DNA of 35,000 nucleotides from Saccoglossus kowalevskii (GCF_000003605.2 NW_003109487.1:1-35000), one strand, 5' to 3'; shown: positions 1 to 8,631, counted from the first letter of the stretch. Translations and numbers: made by a program. The notes: a model not told the origin generated them from the sequence alone.

Positions 1-70
1 TCGAAATTAAATCTTGAAACTCTGTCAAAATAAATTTGTGAAAATATAATCCTTTGCCTTCCTCCATGTA

Positions 71-154
71 AGTGCGGTGGCCGAGCAGTTAAGGCGTTGG
101 GCTTAAGTTTCCAATGGACGTTAACCCTCGTGGGTTCGAATCCCACCTGCACTA
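71..154 (+). pseudogene. Divergent tRNA-Leu(TAA) copy, probable pseudogene
   Basis: 84 nt. G18A loses a conserved D-loop base. The anticodon stem is TTGGG with an extra T on the 3' side (8-nt loop or bulge). The variable arm ends ACCC and no longer pairs well. T-arm and acceptor are intact (CTGCACT). This most divergent copy is also the leftmost. Confidence 0.6.
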
Positions 155-305
155 TACTATTTTGTGTGAATCCAGTTGAATGTGTCACTCCTTAAATTTT
201 CACTTTGATTAAACACAGTAATGGTGACATATCTCAAAATTTTAAATCTTTGAAACTCTGTCTAAATAAATTTGTGAAACTATAAAAATTTGACTCCATC
301 ATGTA

Positions 306-387
306 AGTGCGGTGGCCGAGCGGTTAAGACGTTGGACTTAAGTTCCAATGGACGTTAGTCCTCGTGGATTCAAATCCCACTGCACTA
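306..387 (+). tRNA. tRNA-Leu(TAA), degraded
   Basis: 82 nt. D-stem G24A (GAC), T-stem G53A which damages the B box, and base 66 deleted. Probably weak or inactive. Confidence 0.75.
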
Positions 388-537
388 TACTATTTTGTGT
401 GAATCCAGTTGAATGTGTCACTCCTTAAATTTTCACTTTGATTAAACACAGTAATGGTGACATATCTCAAAATTTTAAATCTTTGAAACTCTGTCTAAAT
501 AAATTTGTGAAACTATAAAAATTAGCTCCATCATGTA

Positions 538-620
538 AGTGCGGTGGCCGAGCGGTTAAGACGTTGGACTTAAGTTCCAATGGACGTTAGTCCTCGTGGG
601 TTCAAATCCCACTCGCACTA
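538..620 (+). tRNA. tRNA-Leu(TAA) variant
   Basis: D-stem GAC; acceptor 3' strand TCGCACT gives a G7-T66 wobble. Otherwise paired. Leader TTAGCTCC. Confidence 0.85.
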
Positions 621-916
621 TACGATTTTGTGTGAATCCAGTTGAATCTCTCCAAAGTACTTAAATTTCGTCAATGATGTTTTAGTGCAAACATGTTTTT
701 CTTTAGGGGTTCTAAAATGTGTCGTTACTTAAATTGTAAAATCTCTACAACTATTCCCAAAGTTTGCCTTCTAGTGACGACGCATTCCGTGACGTATAAT
801 ATCGATTGCGCCATTTTGATTAAACACAGTAATGGTGACATATCTCAAAATTTTAAATCTTTGAAACTCTGTCTAGATAAATTTGTGAAACTATATAAAT
901 TTGCCTCCATCACGTA

Positions 917-999
917 AGTGCAGTGGCCGAGCGGTTAAGACGTTGGACTTAAGTTCCAATGGACGTTAGTCCGCGTGGGTTCAAATCCCACCTGCACTA
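917..999 (+). tRNA. tRNA-Leu(TAA) with A6-T67 pair
   Basis: G6A opposite T67 makes the acceptor fully Watson-Crick paired (AGTGCAG with CTGCACT). D-stem GAC. The base after the variable stem is G instead of T. Confidence 0.85.
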
Positions 1000-1297
1000 T
1001 ACTATTTTGTGTGAATCCAGTTGAATCTCTCCGAGCTACTTAAATTTTGTCAATGATGTTTCAGTGCAAACATGTTTTTCTTTGGGGGTTCTAAAATGTG
1101 TCATAACTTAAATTGCGAATGCTCCACAACTATTGCCAAAGTTCGCCCTCTAGTGATGACGCATTTCCGTGACGTATATTATCGATTGCGCCACTTTGTT
1201 TAAACACAGTAATGGTGACATATCTCAAAATTTTAAATCTTTGAAACATTGTCTAAATAAATTTGTGAAAATATAAAAAATGTTCCTCCAGTATGTA

Positions 1298-1379
1298 AGT
1301 GCGGTGGCCGAGCGGTTAAGGCGTTGGACTTAAGTTCCAATGGACGTTAGTCCTCGTGGATTCAAATCCCACTGCACTA
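1298..1379 (+). tRNA. tRNA-Leu(TAA), degraded
   Basis: 82 nt. D-stem intact (GGC), but G53A damages the B box and base 66 is missing. Confidence 0.78.
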
Positions 1380-1677
1380 TACTATTTTGTGTGAATCCAG
1401 TTGAATCTCTCCGAACTACTTAAATTTTGTCAATGATGTTTCAGTGCAAACATGTTTTTCTTTAAGGGTTCTAAAATGTGTCGTTACTTAAATTGCGAAT
1501 GCTCCACAACTATTGCCAAAGTTCGCCGTCTAGTGATGACGCATTTCCGTGACGTATATTATCGATTGCGCCACTTTGTTTAAACACAGTAATGGTGACA
1601 TATCTCAAAATTTTAAATCTTTGAAACTTTGTCTAAATAAATTTGTGAAACTATAAAAAATGTTCCTCCAGTATGTA

Positions 1678-1760
1678 AGTGCGGTGGCCGAGCGGTTAAG
1701 GCGTTGGACTTAAGTTCCAATGGTCGTTAGTCCTCGTGGGTTCGAATCCCACCTGCACTA
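1678..1760 (+). tRNA. tRNA-Leu-TAA: tRNA-Leu(TAA)
   Basis: Intact apart from one mismatch in the variable stem (GGTC/GTCC). T-loop TTCGAAT, acceptor CTGCACT. Confidence 0.92.
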
Positions 1761-1911
1761 TACTATTTTGTGTGAATCCAGTTGAATGTGTCACTCCTTA
1801 AATTTTCACTTTGATTAAACACAGTAATGGTGACATATCTCAAGATTTTAAATCTTTGAAACTCTGTCTAAATAAATTTGTGAAACTATAAAAAATTGGC
1901 TCCATCATGTA

Positions 1912-1994
1912 AGTGCGGTGGCCGAGCGGTTAAGGCGTTGGACTTAAGTTCCAATGGACGTTAGTCCTCGTGGGTTCAAATCCCACCCGCACTA
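1912..1994 (+). tRNA. tRNA-Leu-TAA: tRNA-Leu(TAA)
   Basis: Fully paired, CCGCACT. The terminator is reduced to TTT (TACTTTG). Twin of 29634-29716. Confidence 0.95.
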
Positions 1995-2145
1995 TACTAC
2001 TTTGTGTGAATCCAGTTGAATGTGTCACACCTTAAATTTTCACTTTGATTAAACACAGTAATGGTGACATATCTCAAGATTTTAAATCTTTGAAACTCTG
2101 TCTAAAGAAATTTGTGAAACTATAAAAAATTGGCTCCATCATGTA

Positions 2146-2228
2146 AGTGCGGTGGCCGAGCGGTTAAGGCGTTGGACTTAAGTTCCAATGGACGTTAGTG
2201 CTCGTGGGTTCAAATCCCACCCGCTCTA
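2146..2228 (+). tRNA. tRNA-Leu(TAA) variant
   Basis: Variable arm ends GTGC; acceptor CCGCTCT gives a T3-T70 mismatch. The trailer is TTCTA. Twin of 29868-29950. Confidence 0.85.
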
Positions 2229-2525
2229 TTCTATTTTGTGTGAATCCAGTTGAATCTCTCCGAACTACTTAAATTTTGTCAATGATGTTTCAGTGCAAAC
2301 ATGTTTTTCTTTAGGGGTTCTAAAATGTGTCGTTACTTAAATTGTGAATGCTCTACAACTATTGCCAAAGTTCGCCCTCTAGTGATGACGCATTTCCGTG
2401 ACGTATATTATCGATTGCGCCACTTTGTTTAAACACAGTAATGGTGACATATCTCAAAATTTTAAATCTTTGAAACTTTGTCTAAATAATTTGTGAAACT
2501 ATAAAAAATGTGCCTTCAGTATGTA
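2229..2525 (+). repeat. Long spacer (representative of 37)
   Basis: About 297 bp, recognised by CTCTCCGAACTACTTAAATT after the shared post-gene segment. No gene is seen in it. Other copies: 621-916, 1000-1297, 1380-1677, 2609-2906, 3457-3753, 5240-5537, 6554-6851, 7169-7466, 7784-8081, 8632-8929, 9247-9544, 10328-10625, 10943-11240, 13431-13728, 14508-14805, 15123-15419, 15503-15800, 16352-16649, 16966-17262, 18047-18344, 19128-19425, 20210-20507, 21058-21355, 22142-22439, 23692-23989, 24776-25073, 25624-25922, 27176-27473, 28024-28321, 28639-28936, 29951-30248, 30800-31097, 31882-32177, 32495-32792, 33343-33639, 33957-34254. Confidence 0.9.
2396..2415. promoter_or_regulatory. Paired TGACG motifs in the long spacer
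   Basis: TGACGCA (2396-2402) and TGACGTA (2409-2415) lie 13 bp apart in the same direction, with CGCCCTCTAG just upstream and TATATTATCGATTGCGCC just downstream. They resemble CRE/ATF half-sites. The pair is kept in essentially all 37 long spacers and absent from short ones. A regulatory role is inference only; conservation may simply reflect array homogenisation. Confidence 0.3.
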
Positions 2526-2608
2526 AGTGCGGTGGCCGAGCGGTTAAGGCGTTCGACTTAAGTTCCAATGGACGTTAGTCCTCGTGGGTTCGAACCCCAC
2601 ATGCACTA
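2526..2608 (+). tRNA. tRNA-Leu(TAA) variant
   Basis: Anticodon stem TTCGA mismatches TCCAA at the middle pair. Acceptor ATGCACT mismatches G7. T-loop TTCGAAC. Twin of 15420-15502. Confidence 0.82.
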
Positions 2609-2906
2609 TACTATTTTGTGTGAATCCAGTTGAATCTCTCCGAACTACTTAAATTTTGTCAATGATGTTTCAGTGCAAACATGTTTTTCTTTAGGGGTTC
2701 TAAAATGTGTCGTTACTTAAATTGTGAATGCTCTACAACTATTGCCAAAGTTCGCCCTCTAGTGATGACGCATTTCCGTGACGTATATTATCGATTGCGC
2801 CACTTTGTTTAAACACAGTAATGGTGACATATCACAAAATTTTAAATCTTTGAAACTCTGTCTAAACAAATTTGTGAAACTATAAAAAATGTGCCTCCAG
2901 TATGTA

Positions 2907-2989
2907 AGTGCGGTGGCCGAGCGGTTAAGGCGTTGGACTTAAGTTCCAATGGACGTTAGTCCTTGTGGGTTCAAATCCCACCCGCACTA
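2907..2989 (+). tRNA. tRNA-Leu-TAA: tRNA-Leu(TAA)
   Basis: Fully paired, CCGCACT, with CCTTG before the T-stem. It differs from the suppressor-type copy at 15801 only at anticodon base 35. Confidence 0.96.
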
Positions 2990-3140
2990 TACTATTTTGT
3001 GTGAATCCAGTTGAATGTATCACTCCTTAAATTTTCACTTTGATTAAACACAGTTATGATGACATATCTCAAAATTTTAAATCTTTGAAACTCTGTCTAA
3101 ATAAATTTGTGAAACTATAAAAATTTGACTCCATCATGTA

Positions 3141-3222
3141 AGTGCGGTGGCCGAGCGGTTAAGACGTTGGACTTAAGTTCCAATGGACGTTAGTCCTCGT
3201 GGATTCAAATCCCACTGCACGA
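3141..3222 (+). tRNA. tRNA-Leu(TAA), degraded
   Basis: 82 nt. D-stem GAC, G53A, base 66 missing and T72G, so the first acceptor pair is lost (A1-G72). The 3' end reads TGCACGAAAC. Confidence 0.72.
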
Positions 3223-3373
3223 AACTATTTTGTGTGAATCCAGTTGAATGTGTCACTCCTTAAATTTTCACTTTGATAAAACACAGTTATGATGACATAT
3301 CTCAAAATTTTAAATCTTTGAAACTCTGTCTAAATAAATTTGTGAAACTATAAAAATTTGACTCCATCATGTA

Positions 3374-3456
3374 AGTGCGGTGGCCGAGCGGTTAAGACGT
3401 TGGACTTAAGTTCCAATGGACGTTAGTCCTCGTGGGTTCAAATCCCACTTGCTCTA
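3374..3456 (+). tRNA. tRNA-Leu(TAA) variant
   Basis: D-stem GAC; acceptor TTGCTCT (two wobbles and a T3-T70 mismatch). Twin of 16883-16965. Confidence 0.8.
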
Positions 3457-3753
3457 TACTATTTTGTGTGAATCCAGTTGAATCTCTCCGAACTACTTAA
3501 ATTTTGTCAATGATGTTTCAGTGCAAACATGTTTTTCTTTAGGGGTTCTAAAATGTGTCGTTACTTAAATTGTGAATGCTCTACAACTATTGCCAAAGTT
3601 CGCCCTCTAGTGATGACGCATTTCCGTGACGTATATTATCGATTGCGCCACTTTGTTTAAACACAGTAATGGTGACATATCTCAAAATTTTAAATCTTTG
3701 AAACTTTGTCTAAATAAATTTGTGAAACTATAAAAAATGTGCTTCAGTATGTA

Positions 3754-3836
3754 AGTGCGGTGGTCGAGCGGTTAAGGCGTTGGACTTAAGTTCCAATGGA
3801 CGTTAGTCCTCGTGGCTTCGAATCCCACCTGCACTA
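3754..3836 (+). tRNA. tRNA-Leu(TAA) variant
   Basis: C11T makes a T-G wobble in the D-stem; G53C breaks the top T-stem pair and the B box. Twin of 17263-17345. Confidence 0.82.
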
Positions 3837-3962
3837 TACTATTTTGTGTGAATCCAGTTGAATGTGTCACTCCTTAAATTTTCACTTTGATTAAACACAG
3901 TAATGGTGACATATCTCAAAATTTTAAATCTTTGAAACTCTGTCTAAATAAATTTGTGAAAC

Positions 3963-3970
3963 TATAAAAA
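3963..3970 (+). promoter_or_regulatory. TATA-like box upstream of tRNA (representative)
   Basis: TATAAAAA starts 25 bp before the mature 5' end of the copy at 3988. The same box sits at this place before nearly every copy, followed by a leader containing CCATCATGTA or CAGTATGTA. It could help place TFIIIB. Exception: the copy at 21825 has AATAAAAA. Confidence 0.55.
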
Positions 3971-3994
3971 ATTGGCTCCATCATGTAAGTGCGG

Positions 3995-4005
3995 TGGCCG
4001 AGCGG
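3995..4005 (+). promoter_or_regulatory. Pol III A box (representative)
   Basis: TGGCCGAGCGG at tRNA positions 8-19 matches the type 2 Pol III A-box pattern. It is present in nearly all copies; copies with A14, G10, C11 or G18 changed alter it. Confidence 0.85.
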
Positions 4006-4048
4006 TTAAGGCGTTGGACTTAAGTTCCAATGGACGTTAGTCCTCGTG

Positions 4049-4059
4049 GGTTCAAATCC
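4049..4059 (+). promoter_or_regulatory. Pol III B box (representative)
   Basis: GGTTCAAATCC, the TFIIIC-binding B box formed by the T-arm. The alternative GGTTCGAATCC occurs in copies with the CTTCAG or CTGCAG leader. Copies with G53A (GATTC), G53C (GCTTC) or G52C (GCGTTC) have a damaged box. Confidence 0.85.
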
Positions 4060-4070
4060 CACCCGCACTA

Positions 4071-4221
4071 TACTATTTTGTGTGAATCCAGTTGAATGTG
4101 TCACTCCTTGAATTTTCACTTTGATTAAACACAGTAATGGTGACATATCTCAAGATTTTAAATCTTTGAAACTCTGTCTAAATAAATTTGTGAAACTATA
4201 AAAAATTGGCTCCATCATGTA
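4071..4221 (+). repeat. Short spacer (representative of 89)
   Basis: About 151 bp: trailer with T4, a conserved 25-bp post-gene segment, the marker GTGTCACTCCTTAAATT, then AAACACAG, an AT-rich stretch, the TATA-like box and a leader ending ATGTA. Sub-types differ at linked sites: CAGTAATGGTGAC with CAAGATTTT and leader TTGGCTCC or TTAGCTCC, or CAGTTATGATGAC with CAAAATTTT and leader TTGACTCC or TTGCCTCC. It can be derived from the long spacer by losing two blocks (about 71 and 77 bp). Nothing else is seen in it. Confidence 0.85.
4076..4079 (+). terminator. Pol III terminator T4 (representative)
   Basis: TTTT begins 5 nt after discriminator A73 (trailer TACTA). It is present after nearly all copies. 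Only TTT is present after the copies ending at 1994, 4773, 13808, 29716 and 32875. A second T4 lies about 40 nt further on in the spacer (AAATTTTCAC or AAATTTTGTC) and could act as backup. Confidence 0.8.
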
Positions 4222-4304
4222 AGTGCGGTGGCCGAGCGGTTAAGGCGTTGGACTTAAGTTCCAATGGACGTTAGTCCTCGTGGGTTCAAATCCCACCTGC
4301 ACTA
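4222..4304 (+). tRNA. tRNA-Leu-TAA: tRNA-Leu(TAA)
   Basis: Consensus, acceptor CTGCACT (G6-T67 wobble). The trailer before the T4 is TACTG. Confidence 0.96.
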
Positions 4305-4455
4305 TACTGTTTTGTGTGAATCCAGTTGAATGTGTCACTCCTTAAATTTTCACTTTGATTAAACACAGTTATGATGACATATCTCAAAATTTTAAATCTT
4401 TGAAACTCTGTCTAAATAAATTTGTGAAACTATAAAAATTTGACTCCATCATGTA

Positions 4456-4538
4456 AGTGCGGTGGCCGAGCGGTTAAGGCGTTGGACTTAAGTTCCAATG
4501 GACGTTAGTCCTCGTGGGTTCAAATCCCACCCGCACTA
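4456..4538 (+). tRNA. tRNA-Leu-TAA: tRNA-Leu(TAA)
   Basis: Fully paired, CCGCACT. It carries GGC although its leader is TTGACTCC, which usually goes with GAC; possible exchange point. Confidence 0.96.
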
Positions 4539-4690
4539 TACTATTTTGTGTGAATCCAGTTGAATGTGTCACTCCTTGAATTTTCACTTTGATTAAACAC
4601 AGTAATGGTGACATATCACAAAATTTTAAATCTTTGAAACTCTGTCTAAACAAATTTGTGAAACTATAAAAAATGTGCCTCCAGTATGTA

Positions 4691-4773
4691 AGTGCGGTGG
4701 TCGAGCGGTAAAGGCGTTGGACTTAAGTTCCAATGGACGTTAGTCCTCGTGGGTTCGAATCCCACCTGCACTA
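4691..4773 (+). tRNA. tRNA-Leu(TAA) variant
   Basis: C11T, and a D-loop T to A change (GGTAAAGG). The terminator is only TTT. CTGCACT and TTCGAAT are intact. Confidence 0.85.
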
Positions 4774-4923
4774 TACTATTTGTGTGAATCCAGTTGAATG
4801 TGTCACTCCTTAAATTTTCACTTTGATTAAACACAGTAATGGTGACATATCTCAAGATTTTAAATCTTTGAAACTCTGTCTAAATAAATTTGTGAAACTA
4901 TAAAAAATTAGCTCCATCATGTA

Positions 4924-5006
4924 AGTGCGGTGGCCGAGCGGTTAAGGCGTTGGACTTAAGTTCCAATGGACGTTAGTCCTCGTGGGTTCAAATCCCACCC
5001 GCACTA
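4924..5006 (+). tRNA. tRNA-Leu-TAA: tRNA-Leu(TAA)
   Basis: Fully paired, CCGCACT; leader TTAGCTCC. Confidence 0.97.
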
Positions 5007-5157
5007 TACTATTTTGTGTGAATCCAGTTGAATGTGTCACTCCTTGAATTTTCACTTTGATTAAACACAGTAATGGTGACATATCTCAAGATTTTAAATC
5101 TTTGAAACTCTGTCTAAATAAATTTGTGAAACTATAAAAATTTGACTCCATCATGTA

Positions 5158-5239
5158 AGTGCGGTGGCCGAGCGGTTAAGACGTTTGACTTAAGTTCCAA
5201 TGGACGTTAGTCCTCGTGGGTTCAAATCCCACAGCACTA
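5158..5239 (+). tRNA. tRNA-Leu(TAA), degraded
   Basis: 82 nt. D-stem GAC, anticodon stem TTTGA (T29-C41 mismatch), acceptor 3' strand AGCACT one base short. Confidence 0.72.
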
Positions 5240-5537
5240 TACTATTTTGTGTGAATCCAGTTGAATCTCTCCGAACTACTTAAATTTTGTCAATGATGTT
5301 TCAGTGCAAACATGTTTTTCTTTAGGGGTTCTAAAATGTGTCGTTACTTAAATTGTGAAGGCTCTACAACTATTGCCAAAGTTCGCCCTCTAGTGATGAC
5401 GCATTTCCGTGACGTATATTATCGATTGCGCCACTTTGTTTAAACACAGTAATGGTGACATATCTCAAAATTTTAAATCTTTGAAACTTTGTCTAAATAA
5501 ATTTGTGAAACTATAAAAAATGTGCCTTCAGTATGTA

Positions 5538-5618
5538 AGTGCGGTGGCCGTGCGGTTAAGGCGTTGGACTTAAGTTCAATGATCGTTAGTCCTCGTGGGT
5601 TCGAATCGAACTGCACTA
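5538..5618 (+). pseudogene. tRNA-Leu(TAA) pseudogene
   Basis: 81 nt. A14T loses the invariant base that pairs with T8; one C is gone from the anticodon stem (TTCAA); the T-stem 3' side is CGAAC; base 66 is missing. Related to 28937-29019. Confidence 0.75.
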
Positions 5619-5769
5619 TACTATTTTGTGTGAATCCAGTTGAATGTGTCACTCCTTAAATTTTCACTTTGATTAAACACAGTAATGGTGACATATCTCA
5701 AGATTTTAAATCTTTGAAACTCTGTCTAAATAAATTTGTGAAACTATAAAAAATTGGCTCCATCATGTA

Positions 5770-5852
5770 AGTGCGGTGGCCGAGCGGTTAAGGCGTTGGA
5801 CTTAAGTTCCAATGGACGTTAGTCCTCGTGGGTTCAAATCCCACCTGCACTA
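5770..5852 (+). tRNA. tRNA-Leu-TAA: tRNA-Leu(TAA)
   Basis: Consensus, CTGCACT. Confidence 0.96.
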
Positions 5853-6003
5853 TACTATTTTGTGTGAATCCAGTTGAATGTGTCACTCCTTGAATTTTCA
5901 CTTTGATTAAACACAGTAATGGTGACATATCTCAAGATTTTAAATCTTTGAAAGTCTGTCTAAATAAATTTGTGAAACTATAAAAAATTGGCTCCATCAT
6001 GTA

Positions 6004-6086
6004 AGTGCGGTGGCCGGGCGGTTAAGGCGTTGGACTTAAGTTCCAATGGACGTTAGTCCTTGTGGGTTCAAATCCCACCTGCACTA
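6004..6086 (+). tRNA. tRNA-Leu(TAA) with A14G
   Basis: A14G removes the T8-A14 tertiary pair and alters the A box. CCTTG before the T-stem, CTGCACT. Confidence 0.8.
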
Positions 6087-6237
6087 TACTATTTTGTGTG
6101 AATCCAGTTGAATGTGTCACTCCTTAAATTTTCACTTTGATTAAACACAGTAATGGTGACATATCTCAAGATTTTAAATCTTTGAAACTCTGTCTAAATA
6201 AATTTGTGAAACTATAAAAAATTGGCTCCATCATGTA

Positions 6238-6319
6238 AGTGCGGTGGCCGAGCGGTTAAGGCGTTGGACTTAAGTTCCAATGGACGTTAGTCCTCGTGCG
6301 TTCAAATCCCACCCGCATA
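6238..6319 (+). tRNA. tRNA-Leu(TAA), degraded
   Basis: 82 nt. T-stem GTGCG breaks a pair and the B box; acceptor 3' end CCGCAT lacks a base near position 71. The same allele recurs at 27708 and 33027. Confidence 0.75.
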
Positions 6320-6470
6320 TACTATTTTGTGTGAATCCAGTTGAATGTGTCACTCCTTAAATTTTCACTTTGATTAAACACAGTTATGATGACATATCTC
6401 AAAATTTTAAATCTTTGAAACTCTGTCTAAATAAATTTGTGAAACTATAAAAATGTGCCTCCATTATGTA

Positions 6471-6553
6471 AGTGCGGTGGCCGAGCGGTTAAGACGTTGG
6501 ACTTAAATTCCAATGGACGTTAGTCCTCGTGGGTTCAAATCCCACCCGCACTA
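6471..6553 (+). tRNA. tRNA-Leu(TAA) with A37
   Basis: Anticodon loop CTTAAAT (G37A), D-stem GAC, leader CCATTATGTA. CCGCACT. The same allele recurs at 27941 and 33260. Confidence 0.85.
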
Positions 6554-6851
6554 TACTATTTTGTGTGAATCCAGTTGAATCTCTCCGAACTACTTAAATT
6601 TTGTCAATGATGTTTCAGTGCAAACATGTTTTTCTTTAGGGGTTCTAAAATGTGTCGTTACTTAAATTGTGAATGCTCTACAACTATTGCCAAAGTTCGC
6701 CCTCTAGTGATGACGCATTTCCGTGACGTATATTATCGATTGCGCCACTTTGTTTAAACACAGTAATGGTGACATATCTCAAAATTTTAAATCTTTGAAA
6801 CTCTGTCTAAATAAATTTGTGAAACTATAAAAAATGTGCCTGCAGTATGTA

Positions 6852-6934
6852 AGTGCGGTGGCCGGGCGGTTAAAGCGTTGGACTTAAGTTCCAATGGACG
6901 TTAGTCCTCGTGGGTTCGAATCCCACCTGCACTA
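6852..6934 (+). tRNA. tRNA-Leu(TAA) with A14G
   Basis: A14G and D-stem 3' side AGC (one pair weakened). T-arm and acceptor are consensus (TTCGAAT, CTGCACT). Confidence 0.78.
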
Positions 6935-7085
6935 TACTATTTTGTGTGAATCCAGTTGAATGTGTCACTCCTTAAATTTTCACTTTGATTAAACACAGTA
7001 ATGGTGACATATCTCAAGATTTTAAATCTTTGAAACTCTGTCTAAATAAATTTGTGAAACTATAAAAAATTGGCTCCATCATGTA

Positions 7086-7168
7086 AGTGCGGTGGCCGAG
7101 TGGTTAAGGCGTTGGACTTAAGTTCCAATGGACGTTTGTGCTCGTGGGTTCAAATCCCACCCGCTCTA
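7086..7168 (+). tRNA. tRNA-Leu(TAA) variant
   Basis: D-loop GAGTGG; variable arm GTTTGTGC no longer pairs fully; acceptor CCGCTCT has a T3-T70 mismatch. Confidence 0.8.
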
Positions 7169-7466
7169 TACTATTTTGTGTGAATCCAGTTGAATCTCTC
7201 CGAACTACTTAAATTTTGTCAATGATGTTTCAGTGCAAACATGTTTTTCTTTAGGGGTTCTAAAATGTGTCGTTACTTAAATTGTGAATGCTCTACAACT
7301 ATTGCCAAAGTTCGCCCTCTAGTGATGACGCATTTCCGTGACGTATATTATCGATTGCGCCACTTTGTTTAAACACAGTAATGGTGACATATCTCAAAAT
7401 TTTAAATCTTTGAAACTCTGTCTAAATAAATTTGTGAAACTATAAAAAATGTGCCTGCAGTATGTA

Positions 7467-7549
7467 AGTGCGGTGGCCGTGCGGTTAAGGCGTTGGACTT
7501 AAGTTCCAATGGACGTTAGTCCTCGTGGGTTCGAATCAAACCTGCGCTA
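7467..7549 (+). pseudogene. tRNA-Leu(TAA) pseudogene
   Basis: A14T; T-stem 3' side CAAAC (two pairs lost); acceptor CTGCGCT. Same lineage as 28937 and 31098. Confidence 0.72.
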
Positions 7550-7700
7550 TACTATTTTGTGTGAATCCAGTTGAATGTGTCACTCCTTAAATTTTCACTT
7601 TGATTAAACACAGTAATGGTGACATATCTCAAGATTTTAAATCTTTGAAACTCTGTCTAAATAAATTTGTGAAACTATAAAAAATTGGCTCCATCATGTA

Positions 7701-7783
7701 AGTGCGGTGGCCGAGCTGTTAAGGTGTTGGACTTAAGTTCCAATGGACGTTAGTCCTCGTGGGTTCAAATCCCACCCGCACTA
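7701..7783 (+). tRNA. tRNA-Leu(TAA) variant
   Basis: D-loop GG becomes TG (conserved G18 lost) and the D-stem ends GGT. The remainder is consensus, CCGCACT. Confidence 0.82.
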
Positions 7784-8081
7784 TACTATTTTGTGTGAAT
7801 CCAGTTGAATCTCTCCGAACTACTTAAATTTTGTCAATGATGTTTCAGTGCAAACATGTTTTTCTTTAGGGGTTCTAAAATGTGTCGTTACTTAAATTGT
7901 GAAGGCTCTACAACTATTGCCAAAGTTCGCCCTCTAGTGATGACGCATTTCCGTGACGTATATTATCGATTGCGCCACTTTGTTTAAACACAGTAATGGT
8001 GACATATCACAAAATTTTTAATCTTTGAAACTCTGTCTAAACAAATTTGTGAAACTATAAAAAATGTGCCTCCAGTATGTA

Positions 8082-8164
8082 GGTGCGGTGGCCGAGTGGT
8101 TAAGGCGTTGGACTTAAGTTCCAATGGACGTTAGTCCTCGTGGGTTCAAATCCCACACGCACTA
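8082..8164 (+). tRNA. tRNA-Leu(TAA), G1 class
   Basis: Starts GGTGCGG, giving a G1-T72 wobble; D-loop GAGTGG; acceptor ACGCACT mismatches G7. Leader CCTCCAGTATGTA. Confidence 0.82.
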
Positions 8165-8315
8165 TACTATTTTGTGTGAATCCAGTTGAATGTGTCACTC
8201 CTTGAATTTTCACTTTGATTAAACACAGTAATGGTGACATATCTCAAGATTTTAAATCTTTGAAACTCTGTCTAAATAAATTTGTGAAACTATAAAAAAT
8301 TGGCTCCATCATGTA

Positions 8316-8398
8316 AGTGCGGTGGCCGAGCGGTTAAGGCGTTGGACTTAAGTTCCAATGGACGTTAGTCCTCGTGGGTTCAAATCCCACCCGCACTA
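8316..8398 (+). tRNA. tRNA-Leu-TAA: tRNA-Leu(TAA)
   Basis: Fully paired, CCGCACT. Confidence 0.97.
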
Positions 8399-8549
8399 TA
8401 CTATTTTGTGTGAATCCAGTTGAATGTGTCACTCCTTAAATGTTCACTTTGATTAAACACAGTTATGATGACATATCTCAAAATTTTAAATCTTTGAAAC
8501 TCTGTCTAAATAAATTTGTGAAACTATAAAAATTTGCCTCCATCATGTA

Positions 8550-8631
8550 AGTGCGGTGGCCGAGCGGTTAAGACGTTGGACTTAAGTTCCAATGGACGTT
8601 AGTCCTCGTGGGTTCAAATCCCACTGCACTA
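8550..8631 (+). tRNA. tRNA-Leu(TAA), short acceptor
   Basis: 82 nt: base 66 missing (CCCACTGCACT). D-stem GAC. Confidence 0.78.

Larger units (their letters stand above)
2526..4070 (+). repeat. Segmental duplication, shorter version
   Basis: tRNAs 2526, 2907 and 3141 match 15420, 15801 and 16035 (offset 12,894). tRNAs 3374, 3754 and 3988 match 16883, 17263 and 17497 (offset 13,509). The offset changes by 615 bp, one short plus one long unit. Shared private marks include TTCGA and ATGCACT, CCTTG, TTGCTCT, and G53C with T11. Confidence 0.8.
3988..4070 (+). tRNA. tRNA-Leu-TAA: tRNA-Leu(TAA), reference copy
   Basis: Fully paired with CCGCACT, TTCAAAT loop and TTTT at 4076-4079; used as reference for the control elements. 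It would deliver leucine to UUA codons and wobble to UUG. The long variable arm and A73 are expected LeuRS identity features. G37 fits a UAA-anticodon tRNA-Leu that receives m1G37. No intron separates bases 37 and 38. Confidence 0.97.
6238..7783 (+). repeat. Segmental duplication matching 27708-29253
   Basis: Six tRNAs (6238, 6471, 6852, 7086, 7467, 7701) match 27708, 27941, 28322, 28556, 28937 and 29171, all at offset 21,470. Shared private marks: GTGCG T-stem with 82-nt length, G37A, variable arm ending GTGC, A14T. Confidence 0.8.

Noticed and set aside
808..818. YY1-like GCGCCATTTTG
   Set aside because: Present only in the first long spacer; all others read GCGCCACTTTG, so it is a single variant without support.
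693..917. 74-codon open frame on the + strand
   Set aside because: It lies in a long spacer and runs to the first base of a tRNA, has no recognisable domain, and is not preserved in the other 36 long spacers.
4664..4855. 63-codon open frame on the - strand
   Set aside because: It is the antisense of a tRNA plus spacer; the frame is open here only because of local point changes. No protein features.
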